Source: RYN-133 sp036497285
GTDB lineage: Bacteria; Actinomycetota; Actinomycetes; Mycobacteriales; Jatrophihabitantaceae
DNA length: 64,000 nt
NCBI GenBank assembly: GCA_036497285.1
Contig: DASXJR010000096.1
Coordinates: 1-64,000 of the forward strand
Direction of reading: 5' to 3'
Made by a program: the position numbers and the translations under genes. Numbering within the stretch: the first letter of the stretch is position 1; the number at the start of each line of letters is the position of its first letter. Of this stretch, positions 32,584-41,125 are shown piece after piece. A model generated the notes under the pieces. It saw nothing but the letters and a program-made list of their open reading frames with translations. It searched no databases and was not told where the DNA came from.

Positions 32584-34788
32584 CTACTCCGCTGCGGGCT
32601 CCCGCAACGAATCGGCGACGTGCGACGGCACGAGATCCAGCCGCGCGAACGTCCGGGTGAATCGCCCCGTCCCAGCCGTCAGCGACCGCAGCGTGATCGC
32701 ATACCGAACCAGTTCAGCGTCCGGAACCTCCGCGTGCACGACGGTGCGCTCCATGCCCACCGGCGCCGTCTCGTCCGGAACCGTGCCGGTCACCCGGCCC
32801 CGCCGCCCGGACAGGTCCGACATGACCGCACCCACGTGCGCGTCGGGCACCGTGATGTCGACCGACGCGATCGGCTCGAGCAGCGCAGGACCGGCCGCCG
32901 CGGCGGCATCTTTCACCGCGAGCGCGCCGGCGTGCTGGAACGCGGCATCGGAGGAGTCGACGCTGTGCGCCTTGCCGTCGGTGAGCGTGACCCGCACGTC
33001 GACGACCGGGACGTGCTGCTGGTCGAGGCCGTGCTCCAGCTGCGCCCGCACGCCCTTCTCGACCGAGCTGATGAACTGCGACGGCACGGCGCCGCCAACC
33101 ACCTTGTCCGTGAACTCGATGCCCGCGCCGCGCTGCAGCGGTTCCACCTCGATGTCGCACACCGCGTACTGCCCGTGCCCGCCCGACTGCTTCACGAGCC
33201 GTCCGTGCCCCTTCGCCGGGGTGGTGAAGGTCTCCCGGAGGGCGATCCGCAGCGGGACGCTGTCGACGTGGGCCCCGGTCGCGCGCAACCGCTCGAGCAC
33301 GACGTCGGCGTGCGCCTCGCCGAGGCACCACAGCACCAGCTGCCCGGTGTCCTGGTGCCGCTGCACGCGCAGCGTCGGGTCACCCGCGGTCAGGCGTCCG
33401 AGCGCCTTGGCCAGGGCGTCCTCGTCGGCCCGGGTCGCTGCCTCCACCGCGATCGGCAGCAGCGGTTCGGGCATGTCCCAGGGCTCGATCAGCACCGGCG
33501 CGGACTTGGCCGACACCGTGTCGCCGGTCTCGGCCGTCCCGAGCCGCCCGATTGCGCAGATGTCGCCGGCCACCGAGCGCTCGATCGGCCGCAGCGTGGC
33601 GCCGAGCGGGGAGAAGATCTGCCCGACCTTCTCGTCCGCGTCGTGGTCGGGATGCCCGCGGTCGCCGCCGCCATGCCCTGACACGTGGATCTGGGTCTCC
33701 GGGGTGAGCGTGCCGGAGAAGATACGCAGGATCGACAACCGTCCGAGGTACGGGTCGACCGAGGTGCGCACCACCTCGGCCACCAGCTCGCCGTTCGGGT
33801 CGCAGGTCAACCTCGGGGTGGTACCGCCGTAGAGCGCCATCACCGCCGGCGGGTCGAGTTCTACCGGAGACGGGAACGCGCCGGAGAGCACCTCGAGCAG
33901 CTCGGCCAGCCCCAGTCCGGTCGCCGCGCACACCGGCAGGACGGGGTAGAACGTGCCGCGTGCGACGGCCGTCTCGAGGTCGTCGACCAGCACCTCGAGC
34001 GAGATCGTCTCGCCACCGAGGTACCGGTCGAGCAGCGACTCGTCCTCGCTGTTGTTGATGATCGCCTCGATCAGCGCGCCGCGTTGGGCCTCGACGTCGA
34101 CCTCGCTGGTGAGATCACTCGACTCCTTCGGCGGGTAGCCCGCCGCGTAGTCGTAGCCCGTCCCGGACAACAGTCCCACCAGCCCGTGGGGCGCGGTCGC
34201 CTCCCCGCCACCGACCGGAACGTAGAGCGGTAGCACGTCCTGCCCGTCCGGGCCGCCGAACAGCCGCTGGCATTCGGCGAGAGTGCCCTCGTAGTTGGCG
34301 CGCGGGGCGTCCAGACGGCTGATGACGACCGCTCGTGGCGTGCCGACCGCGGCGCATTCTTCCCACAGCGACACCGTGATCGGGTCGATGTCGTCGGCCG
34401 CGGACACGACGAACAGCGCAGCGTCGGCGGCACGCAGGCCGGCGCGTAGCTCACCGGTGAAATCGGGGTAGCCCGGGGTGTCGAGCAGGTTCACGACGAC
34501 GTCGCCCGCACTGCCTGCCGTGTCGTCACCGCACCGGATCGGACACACCGACAACGCGACCGAGCGCTGCTGGGCGACTTCGACCGGATCGTGGTCGCTG
34601 ACCGTCGTCCCCTCCGTGACGCTGCCCGGTCGGCTCAGCTCGCCTGTCGCTACGAGCAACGCTTCGGCGAGGGTCGTCTTGCCCGCGCCGGAATGGCCCA
34701 CGAGCGCGACGTTCCGGATCTTCTCGGGTCGATCGGCAGTGTCGAACGTTGGAGCTCCGGTGCGTGGTCCGGCCTTCTTGTTCGACAT
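32584..34788 (-). CDS. Elongation factor G-like protein EF-G2
   Basis: 734 residues, all EF-G domains: G domain with P-loop ALVGHSGAGKTTLAEALL, DTPGYPDF and a G4 motif reading SRLD in place of NKxD; then domains II-V (LATVRDxG-like III/IV region with RETFTTPAKGHGRL, SGGHGQYAVCDIEVEP, GGAVPSQFISSVEKGV, and VTGTVPDETAPVGMERT). The class is the FusA2 type of actinobacteria, not the main translocase: HVDHGK is replaced by HSGAGK. A role in translation recovery or ribosome handling is suspected in the family but not settled. ATG 34788 has GGGAG upstream. Confidence 0.9.
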   Translation of the reverse strand: MSNKKAGPRTGAPTFDTADRPEKIRNVALVGHSGAGKTTLAEALLVATGELSRPGSVTEGTTVSDHDPVEVAQQRSVALSVCPIRCGDDTAGSAGDVVVNLLDTPGYPDFTGELRAGLRAADAALFVVSAADDIDPITVSLWEECAAVGTPRAVVISRLDAPRANYEGTLAECQRLFGGPDGQDVLPLYVPVGGGEATAPHGLVGLLSGTGYDYAAGYPPKESSDLTSEVDVEAQRGALIEAIINNSEDESLLDRYLGGETISLEVLVDDLETAVARGTFYPVLPVCAATGLGLAELLEVLSGAFPSPVELDPPAVMALYGGTTPRLTCDPNGELVAEVVRTSVDPYLGRLSILRIFSGTLTPETQIHVSGHGGGDRGHPDHDADEKVGQIFSPLGATLRPIERSVAGDICAIGRLGTAETGDTVSAKSAPVLIEPWDMPEPLLPIAVEAATRADEDALAKALGRLTAGDPTLRVQRHQDTGQLVLWCLGEAHADVVLERLRATGAHVDSVPLRIALRETFTTPAKGHGRLVKQSGGHGQYAVCDIEVEPLQRGAGIEFTDKVVGGAVPSQFISSVEKGVRAQLEHGLDQQHVPVVDVRVTLTDGKAHSVDSSDAAFQHAGALAVKDAAAAAGPALLEPIASVDITVPDAHVGAVMSDLSGRRGRVTGTVPDETAPVGMERTVVHAEVPDAELVRYAITLRSLTAGTGRFTRTFARLDLVPSHVADSLREPAAE

Positions 34789-34929
34789 CCGGCTACTCCC
34801 TGGAGGATCTTTGGCGGACAGAGTCGATTCCGGCATTCGACACCCGTTCGGCGTCGCTCGACAAGTGCGGGTCGATATCGTGTAGCCGCCCGAGTCCTTC
34901 TCCGACTCCGAACGGATCGAACTCACAGC

Positions 34930-35559
34930 GTGTTGAACATCCATGCCCGCGCGGCGGTGTCCAAGGCTGTCGACCCGGTAGGACGGTGGCTGGCGGGCGT
35001 CGGTGTCTCGCCGAACGTGATCACGTCGATCGGTACGGCCGGCGTCGTGGCCGCTGCGCTCGTGTTCTATCCGCGGGGTTGGTTCTTCGGCGGAACGCTG
35101 ATCATCACCGCGTTCGTGTTGCTCGACATCCTCGACGGTGCGGTGGCACGCGCGGGCGGTACGGCGAGCCCGTTCGGTGGTGTGCTCGACTCGACCGGCG
35201 ACCGTGCCGCGGACGCGGCGATCTTCGGCGCGCTGGTCTGGTACTTCGCCGAGCACGGGCAGCGCTGGCTGTTGCTCGCCGCGTTGCTGTGTCTGGTGCT
35301 CGGCTCGATCACGTCCTACATCCGCGCTCGTGCCGAGGCCGCGGGTTTCAACGCGACGGTGGGCATCGCCGAGCGGGCCGAACGGCTGATCGCCGTGCTC
35401 GTCGGGACGGGCCTGACCGGCGACCCGTTCAACGTGCCGTACCTCCAGGCGGTCGTGTTATGGCTGCTCGTCGCAGCTTCGGCGATCACGGTCGCGCAGC
35501 GGCTGACCACGGTGCGGCACCAGTCCGTCGAACGACAGCACGAGTCGGCGGCCTCTTGA
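34930..35559 (+). CDS. pgsA: Phosphatidylinositol phosphate synthase
   Basis: Makes PI-phosphate from CDP-diacylglycerol and inositol phosphate at the membrane; the start of PIM synthesis in actinobacteria. 209 residues, about six TM helices. The CDP-alcohol phosphotransferase motif is intact: DGAVARAGGT, then GGVLDSTGDRAAD with the four Asp and Arg residues. GTG 34930 gives the family start (LNIHARAAVSKAVDP). It lies 8 bases upstream-coupled to the PIM acyltransferase, and pimA follows, the same order as in mycobacteria. Confidence 0.92.
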   Translation: MLNIHARAAVSKAVDPVGRWLAGVGVSPNVITSIGTAGVVAAALVFYPRGWFFGGTLIITAFVLLDILDGAVARAGGTASPFGGVLDSTGDRAADAAIFGALVWYFAEHGQRWLLLAALLCLVLGSITSYIRARAEAAGFNATVGIAERAERLIAVLVGTGLTGDPFNVPYLQAVVLWLLVAASAITVAQRLTTVRHQSVERQHESAAS

Positions 35560-36494
35560 TGTTCACGCAGGCACGGGGACGCGTGCTCGGACGCGCCGTC
35601 GATCTCAGCTACGCGGCCGGCTGGGGGGTCGTCAAGTCCGTCCCGCACGGCGTTTCCCGGCGGTGGTTCAACGCGGTCGCCGACGCCGCGACGGTCCGCA
35701 ACGGCGGCGGCACCCAGCAGCTGCGCAAGAACCTGCGCCGGGTCGTTGGTCCGGACTATTCCGAGCTGCAGATGGACGCGCTGGTCGGCGCGGCGCTGCG
35801 CTCGTACTCACGCTATTGGTTGGAGACGTTCCGCCTGCCGAAGATGGACAAGCGGGTGGTCGCCGAGCGGACGGACGCGAACACCCGCGGTGCCGAGAAC
35901 ATCGACGCGGCGCTTTCCAAGGGCAAGGGCGCGATCCTCGCGCTGCCGCACATGGGTAACTGGGACGTCGCGGGGATCTGGCTCGTGCACCGCACCGGAC
36001 CGTTCGCCACCGTCGCGGAGCGGCTCAAGCCCGATTCTCTGTTCGACCGGTTCGTCGAGTACCGCGAGGGGCTCGGCTTCGAGATCCTGCCGCTCACCGG
36101 CGGCGCCCGTCCGCCGTTCGACGTGCTGCGCGAGCGGCTGCGCGAGAACAAGGTGGTGTGCCTGCTCGCCGACCGCGACCTGTCCCGCAACGGCATCGAG
36201 GTCGATTTCTTCGGTGAGGCAACGCGGATGCCCGGCGGCCCGGCGGTCCTCGCCGCGACGACCGGCGCGGCGCTGCTGCCGGTCGCGACGTGGTTCACCG
36301 AGGACGGGTGGGCCCAGACGATCAGCCCGCCCATCGAGGTGCCGCAGGGTCGACTGCGCGAACAGGTGCCCCTCATGACCCAAGCGCTGGCCCACGAGTT
36401 CGAGGTCGGCGTCGCCACACACCCAGCCGACTGGCATATGCTTCAGCGACTCTGGCTCGCCGATCTGCCTCCGCGCGGACCGAAGGCAGGCTGA
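35559..36494 (+). CDS. patA: Phosphatidylinositol mannoside acyltransferase
   Basis: Acylates the first mannose of PIM at the cytoplasmic face. 311 residues of the LpxL/HtrB-like fold. Seen: the catalytic H-x4-D in LPHMGNWDVAG, TVAERLKPDSLFDRFVEYREG, VCLLADRDLSRNGIEVDFFG and HPADWHMLQRLW. Its ATG overlaps the pgsA stop by one base. Order pgsA-patA-pimA is that of the mycobacterial PIM operon. Confidence 0.9.
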   Translation: MFTQARGRVLGRAVDLSYAAGWGVVKSVPHGVSRRWFNAVADAATVRNGGGTQQLRKNLRRVVGPDYSELQMDALVGAALRSYSRYWLETFRLPKMDKRVVAERTDANTRGAENIDAALSKGKGAILALPHMGNWDVAGIWLVHRTGPFATVAERLKPDSLFDRFVEYREGLGFEILPLTGGARPPFDVLRERLRENKVVCLLADRDLSRNGIEVDFFGEATRMPGGPAVLAATTGAALLPVATWFTEDGWAQTISPPIEVPQGRLREQVPLMTQALAHEFEVGVATHPADWHMLQRLWLADLPPRGPKAG

Positions 36495-36497
36495 CGA

Positions 36498-37625
36498 ATG
36501 CGTATCGGGATCGTCTGTCCCTACTCGTGGGACATCCCGGGTGGGGTCCAGGCGCACGTGCGCGACCTGGCCGAGCAGTTGATCGCGCTCGGTCACCAGG
36601 TTTCGGTCCTCGCACCCGGCGACGACGACACGCCCGGCCTCGCCCCGTACGTCGTGATGGCCGGCAAGGCGGTGCCGATCCCGTACAACGGTTCGGTCGC
36701 GCGGCTGCAGTTCGGCGTGGTCAGCGCGGCCCGGGTCCGCCGCTGGCTGCGCGAAGGTGCCTTCGACGTGGTGCACGTGCACGAACCCGCCCCGCCGAGC
36801 CTGTCGCTGCTGACGTGCATGATCCACGACGGCCCGATGGTGGCGACCTTCCACGCGGCGACGGCCCGGTCGCGGTTCCTCGCCATGTTCGACACCGTGT
36901 TGCAGCCGTTCCTGGAAAAGCTCGCCGGCCGCATCGCGGTCTCCGCTGCCGCCCGCCAGGTGATCGTCGAGCACCTCGGCGCCGACGCGGTGGTCATCCC
37001 GAACGGGGTCGAGGTGTCGCACTTCGCCACCGCCCGTCCGCTGCTCGGGTATCCCCGCGCCGGCGGCACGGTCGGGTTCATCGGCCGCTACGACGAACCC
37101 CGCAAGGGCATGGACGTGCTGGTGGGAGCGGTCCAGCAGCTGGTCGGTCGGCGTCCCGAGCTGCAGGTGCTCGTCGCCGGCCGCGGTGACCGCGACGACT
37201 TCCTGCAGAACCTGCCCGCCGGGTTGGCCCCACGGTTCCGGCTGCTCGGGCAGGTCAGCGAGGCGGACAAAGCCAGCATGCTGCGCAGCGTGGACGTCTA
37301 CTGCGCGCCGAACACCGGCCAGGAGAGCTTCGGGGTGATCCTGCTCGAGGCGATGGCCGCCCGGACCCCGATCGTGGCCAGCGACCTCGACGCGTTCCGC
37401 CGGGTGCTCGACAGCGGACGGTCCGGGGAGCTGTTCGCCACGGGCGACTCGGGCGGGCTCGCGACCGCGCTGGCGGGGATGCTCGACCAGCCCGAACGGC
37501 GCACTGAACTGGTCGCGGCGGGGGAGCGGACGGTCGCCCCGTACGACTGGACGGTCGTCGTCCACGCTGTGCTGCGCGTCTACGAACTGGCCATCGCCGG
37601 GGCGGGAGTCTCCGCGGTCCGCTAG
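36498..37625 (+). CDS. pimA: Phosphatidylinositol alpha-mannosyltransferase
   Basis: Adds the first mannose from GDP-mannose to PI. 375 residues, GT4, GT-B fold. Seen: MRIGIVCPYSWDIPGGVQ, the second domain start GTVGFIGRYDEPRKGMD, VLVAGRGD, and the GT4 signature APNTGQESFGVILLEAMAA with the catalytic Glu. It starts 4 bases after patA. Immediately downstream is the AATCG hairpin repeat at 37631. Confidence 0.94.
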   Translation: MRIGIVCPYSWDIPGGVQAHVRDLAEQLIALGHQVSVLAPGDDDTPGLAPYVVMAGKAVPIPYNGSVARLQFGVVSAARVRRWLREGAFDVVHVHEPAPPSLSLLTCMIHDGPMVATFHAATARSRFLAMFDTVLQPFLEKLAGRIAVSAAARQVIVEHLGADAVVIPNGVEVSHFATARPLLGYPRAGGTVGFIGRYDEPRKGMDVLVGAVQQLVGRRPELQVLVAGRGDRDDFLQNLPAGLAPRFRLLGQVSEADKASMLRSVDVYCAPNTGQESFGVILLEAMAARTPIVASDLDAFRRVLDSGRSGELFATGDSGGLATALAGMLDQPERRTELVAAGERTVAPYDWTVVVHAVLRVYELAIAGAGVSAVR

Positions 37626-37630
37626 ATGGT

Positions 37631-37680
37631 CGGGGGCCTCGCGGAATCGACACGCTTTCCGGTCGATTTCGTGGGGTGAC
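37631..37680. repeat. AATCG hairpin repeat, copy A
   Basis: AATCGAC (37645-37651) and GTCGATT (37662-37668) around the loop ACGCTTTCCG, flanked by GGGGGCCTCGC and TTTCGTGGGGTGAC. Matches copy B at 45957-46004. It follows the pimA stop by 6 bp. Confidence 0.75.
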
Positions 37681-37686
37681 TAGATT
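37681..37686 (+). promoter_or_regulatory. -10 element for leaderless LemA-like gene
   Basis: TAGATT, 7 nt before ATG 37694, directly at the end of the AATCG hairpin repeat. Confidence 0.45.
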
Positions 37687-37693
37687 CCCGGCC

Positions 37694-38236
37694 ATGCTTC
37701 CCGTCGGCTGGCTCGTCGTCGCAGTCGTGGTGGCGGTACTGCTCTCGATGTGGGTCACCTTCACGCTCACCCGCCTGGACCGCCTGCACGCCCGCGTCGA
37801 TGCCGCCCGGGCTGCCCTGGATGCGCAGCTGGTGCGCCGCGCGGTGGCGCTGCTGCACGTCGTGGAGGCGCCGGAGACCCCGCTGCAATCCGGCCGTCGA
37901 GCCGAGCTTGAAGCAGTGGCGCGGGCCGCCACCAGCCCGGACGGTCCCGAGCGCCGGGAACCGGTCGAGAACGCGGTCGGACGGGCCGTGGCGCAGCTGG
38001 CGGGCGGCACCGCACTGGGTCCCGACGCGTCCGCGGAGCTGAGAGAGGCCGCAGCCCGGGTGCAGGTTGCCCGTCGTTTCTACAACGATGCGGTGCGAGA
38101 CACCCGTACCCTGCGGGCACGACGGATGCCCCGGTTGCTGCACCTGGCCGGACGGGTAGAACTGCCGAGATTCTTCGACATCGACGACACCGAGCCGCCG
38201 CCCCCGCCGGACTCGACACCCCCGACATCGACGTGA
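37694..38236 (+). CDS. LemA-like membrane protein
   Basis: 180 residues. One TM helix at about 3-25, a helical part (RLDRLHARVDAARAALDAQL) and the LemA-type C-terminal element AARVQVARRFYNDAVRDTRTL then RVELPRFFDIDD. Outside this element the match to LemA is weak, and its role is unknown. It occupies the place held by membrane or NUDIX genes between pimA and pdxS in relatives. ATG 37694 is preferred to GTG 37676, which is the last part of the hairpin repeat. Its C-terminus is proline-rich. Confidence 0.7.
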   Translation: MLPVGWLVVAVVVAVLLSMWVTFTLTRLDRLHARVDAARAALDAQLVRRAVALLHVVEAPETPLQSGRRAELEAVARAATSPDGPERREPVENAVGRAVAQLAGGTALGPDASAELREAAARVQVARRFYNDAVRDTRTLRARRMPRLLHLAGRVELPRFFDIDDTEPPPPPDSTPPTST

Positions 38237-38247
38237 GGAACGCATTG

Positions 38248-39357
38248 ATGACCGTCTCGACCAAGCGCGGTGCGCGCGTAGGCGTGATCTCGGCGAGCGC
38301 GCTCGCCCTGCTGGTGAGCGCCTGCACGAGCAGCGGCTCGCCGGCGCCGACCACCTCCGCCCCGCCGCCGTCCACCTCGTCCAGCGCGAAGCCCACCCCC
38401 AAGCCGACGCCGAAGCCGAAACCCAAGCCGAAGCACCAGCACCACCAGGCGGCGATCAACCCGCTGACCGGGATCGGCAAGGTGCCCAAGGGGCCGGTCA
38501 TCGCCGTCAAGATCGACGACACCGCCCCAGGGCGTCCCCAGGTCGGCATCGACCGCGCCGACGTCGTCTACATCGAGGCGGTCGAGGGCGGCCTGACCCG
38601 GCTGGCGGCCGTCTTCGGCACCTACAAGCCGACCGCGGTGGGCTACGTGCGCAGCACCCGGCCCAGCGATCCGGACCTGCTGCTGCAGTACGGCAAGATC
38701 ACCGAGGCCTATTCGGGCGGGGCGCACGACTCGCTGCCGCGGGTGCACCGTTCGGGGATCCGGAGTTGGAGCAACGACGACGGGGCCCGCTTCTATCGCC
38801 GGGTTCCGCGGGCGGCCTCGAGCTACATCAACCTCGCGCTGAACCTGCGCAAGGTCAACAACACCACCAAGACCCCGCGCCCGCAGAAGATCGGCTGGAC
38901 GTTCTCGAAGCAGGTCAGCGGCAAGCTCAAGCCGAAGAGCGGCTACCACGTGAGCACCGAGGTGACCGGCTCGTACGCGCACGGCACCGCGGTCAACTTC
39001 AAGTACAGCCAGAAGCTGCACAAGTACGTCCGCTACATCGGCGGCGTCAAGCAGCGCGCCGCCGACGGCAAGCCGATCGCGGCGACGAACGTGATCGTGC
39101 AGGCGTGCAAGGTCCGCTCCCACCCGCGTGACACCGACGTGCTCGGCAACCCGTCGCAGTTCACCACCACGGTCGGCAAGGGCCCGGTGGTCGTCTTCCG
39201 CGGCGGGCACCGGATCTACGGGTCGTGGGCGCGCGGCAAGCTCAAGGACGGCACGGTCCTGCGTGGTTCACACCACATGCGGATCCCGCTCGCCCCGGGC
39301 AACACCTGGGTCGTGCTGATCCGCAAGGGGGTGCGGGTCAACGGGCAGCGTGCCTGA
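38248..39357 (+). CDS. DUF3048 (YerB-type) lipoprotein
   Basis: 369 residues. Lipoprotein signal (basic start, then ASALALLVSACTSSG), a Ser/Thr/Pro spacer with Lys-Pro repeats (KPTPKPTPKPKPKPK), and a DUF3048 domain: NPLTGIGKVPKGPVIAVKID, ADVVYIEAVEGGLTRLAAVF, YVRSTRPSD and the C-terminal DGTVLRGSHHMRIPLAPGNTW. The family is surface exposed and of unknown function. ATG 38248 has GAGGAA 7 nt upstream; GTG 38233 would add five residues. Confidence 0.85.
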   Translation: MTVSTKRGARVGVISASALALLVSACTSSGSPAPTTSAPPPSTSSSAKPTPKPTPKPKPKPKHQHHQAAINPLTGIGKVPKGPVIAVKIDDTAPGRPQVGIDRADVVYIEAVEGGLTRLAAVFGTYKPTAVGYVRSTRPSDPDLLLQYGKITEAYSGGAHDSLPRVHRSGIRSWSNDDGARFYRRVPRAASSYINLALNLRKVNNTTKTPRPQKIGWTFSKQVSGKLKPKSGYHVSTEVTGSYAHGTAVNFKYSQKLHKYVRYIGGVKQRAADGKPIAATNVIVQACKVRSHPRDTDVLGNPSQFTTTVGKGPVVVFRGGHRIYGSWARGKLKDGTVLRGSHHMRIPLAPGNTWVVLIRKGVRVNGQRA

Positions 39358-39430
39358 GACCGGCGCAGGAGCAGGCCACCGGATGCCCAGCGGACGGGTC
39401 CGCGCGGCGCTGGGCAGCGCGGGGGGCTCG

Positions 39431-39436
39431 TAGACT
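39431..39436 (+). promoter_or_regulatory. -10 element for leaderless pdxS
   Basis: TAGACT, 7 nt before ATG 39444; the same arrangement as before the trpBA leader peptide. Confidence 0.55.
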
Positions 39437-39443
39437 CGACCAC

Positions 39444-40358
39444 ATGTCCGACCAGCAGTCCGAGCCCCGCACCGCGCACACCGTAGGGACCTCGCGCGTC
39501 AAGCGCGGCATGGCCGAGATGCTCAAGGGCGGCGTCATCATGGACGTCGTCACGCCCGAGCAGGCCAAAATCGCCGAGGACGCGGGCGCCGTCGCCGTGA
39601 TGGCGCTCGAGCGCGTCCCCGCCGACATCCGGGCCGAGGGCGGGGTCTCGCGCATGAGCGACCCCGACATGGTCGAGGGCATCATCGGCGCCGTTTCGAT
39701 CCCGGTCATGGCCAAGGCGCGGATCGGCCACTTCGTCGAGGCCCAGGTACTGCAGAGCCTCGGCGTCGACTACGTCGACGAGTCCGAGGTACTCACGCCG
39801 GCCGACTACGCCAACCACATCGACAAGTGGGCGTTCACCGTCCCGTTCGTGTGCGGTGCGACCAACCTTGGTGAGGCGCTGCGGCGCATCACCGAGGGCG
39901 CTGCGATGATCCGCTCCAAGGGCGAGGCCGGCACCGGCGACGTCTCGAACGCCACCATGCACATGCGCAAGATCCGGGGCGAGATCCGGCGGCTGCAGAC
40001 CCTGCCCGAGGACGAGCTGTTCGTCGCGGCCAAGGAGCTGCAGGCCCCGTACGAGCTGGTCGCGGAGGTGGCGCAGGCAGGCAAGCTGCCGGTCGTCCTC
40101 TTCACCGCCGGCGGCATCGCCACCCCGGCCGACGCGGCCATGATGATGCAGCTGGGCGCCGAGGGCGTGTTCGTCGGCTCGGGCATCTTCAAGTCCGGCA
40201 ACCCGGCCCAGCGGGCGTCCGCGATCGTCAAGGCGACGACCTTCCACGATGACCCGGACATGATCGCCAAGGTCTCGCGCGGTCTGGGCGAGGCGATGGT
40301 CGGCATCAACGTCGACGAGATCCCGCAGCCGCACCGCCTGGCCGAGCGCGGCTGGTAG
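39444..40358 (+). CDS. pdxS: Pyridoxal 5'-phosphate synthase, PdxS subunit
   Basis: Makes PLP from ribose 5-phosphate, G3P and ammonia, the latter from PdxT. 304 residues, TIM barrel. Seen: RGMAEMLKGGVIMDVV, AVAVMALERVPADIRAEGGV, the catalytic Lys in MAKARIGHF, SKGEAGTGDVSNA and FTAGGIATPADAAMMM. High identity to the family throughout. pdxT follows after 145 bases that hold a 68-bp nested palindrome. Confidence 0.97.
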   Translation: MSDQQSEPRTAHTVGTSRVKRGMAEMLKGGVIMDVVTPEQAKIAEDAGAVAVMALERVPADIRAEGGVSRMSDPDMVEGIIGAVSIPVMAKARIGHFVEAQVLQSLGVDYVDESEVLTPADYANHIDKWAFTVPFVCGATNLGEALRRITEGAAMIRSKGEAGTGDVSNATMHMRKIRGEIRRLQTLPEDELFVAAKELQAPYELVAEVAQAGKLPVVLFTAGGIATPADAAMMMQLGAEGVFVGSGIFKSGNPAQRASAIVKATTFHDDPDMIAKVSRGLGEAMVGINVDEIPQPHRLAERGW

Positions 40359-40407
40359 GTGCCGCGTCGCGCTCTTCGGCGTCGATCCGGACCGCGGTGT
40401 TTTGCGA

Positions 40408-40475
40408 TGAGTGGTGCGTTGCGGGCATGAGTGGCGCGAAATTTCGCGCCACTCACCGTGAGAACGCACCACTCA
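40408..40475. repeat. 68-bp nested palindrome, copy 1
   Basis: Outer arms TGAGTGGTGCGTT (40408-40420) and its exact complement (40463-40475); 7-nt spacers; an inner perfect 28-bp palindrome (40428-40455; half site TGAGTGGCGCGAAA). Copy 2 at 58257-58324 has the same 13-7-28-7-13 design. It lies between pdxS and pdxT. Confidence 0.9.
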
Positions 40476-40503
40476 CGAGAGAAGTCGAGCTGGGAGTCGT
40501 GTC

Positions 40504-41094
40504 GTGAACCGTATCGGCGTCTTCGCCCTGCAGGGGGACGTGCGCGAGCACGCCCGCGCCCTGGAAGCGGCCGGATGCGCGACCGTGCCGGTGCGCCGAC
40601 CCTCGGAGCTGGAGAAGGTCGACGCGCTCGTGCTTCCCGGCGGCGAGTCGACGACGATGATCAAACTCGCCCGCACCTTCGACCTGCTCGAGCCGTTGCG
40701 CGAGCGGATCAAGCACGGCATGCCCGTGTACGGATCGTGCGCCGGCATGATCTTGTTGGCCGACCGGGTCGATTCCGGCGGGTCGCCGCTGGACGAGACG
40801 ATCGGTGGCCTGGACGTCACTGTGCGGCGCAACGCCTTCGGCCGCCAGGTGGACTCCTTCGAGGAGGACGTCGCGATCGACGGCGTCGAGGGCGACCCGG
40901 TGCACGCGGTGTTCATCCGGGCGCCGTGGGTGCAACAGGTCGGCCCTGACGCCACAGCGCTCGGCCGGACCGCGGCCGGACACGTCATCGCGGTGCGGCA
41001 GGGTGGGCTGTTGGCGACCTCGTTCCACCCCGAGATGACCGGCGACCTGCGGGTGCACGAGTACTTCTGTCGCATCGTGTCCGGACGGGCGTAA
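40504..41094 (+). CDS. pdxT: Pyridoxal 5'-phosphate synthase, glutaminase subunit PdxT
   Basis: Glutamine amidotransferase that delivers ammonia to PdxS. 196 residues, class I triad: Cys in YGSCAGMILLA, His in TSFHPEMTGD and the Glu two positions later. Also LPGGESTTM and RAPWVQQV. GTG 40504 has GGGAG upstream. PdxS and PdxT form a 24-subunit complex, so the intervening palindrome could affect their ratio. Confidence 0.96.
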   Translation: MNRIGVFALQGDVREHARALEAAGCATVPVRRPSELEKVDALVLPGGESTTMIKLARTFDLLEPLRERIKHGMPVYGSCAGMILLADRVDSGGSPLDETIGGLDVTVRRNAFGRQVDSFEEDVAIDGVEGDPVHAVFIRAPWVQQVGPDATALGRTAAGHVIAVRQGGLLATSFHPEMTGDLRVHEYFCRIVSGRA

Positions 41095-41125
41095 TCGCGC
41101 CGCGGGCCGGGTGCACACTGTCCAG

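Noticed and set aside
35808..37565. 585-codon minus-strand frame over patA and pimA
   Set aside because: Shadow of two well-identified plus-strand genes; no domain in the translation.
40431..40949. 172-codon plus-strand frame from the palindrome into pdxT
   Set aside because: Arises from the repeat and a shifted frame of pdxT; no homologous feature in the translation.
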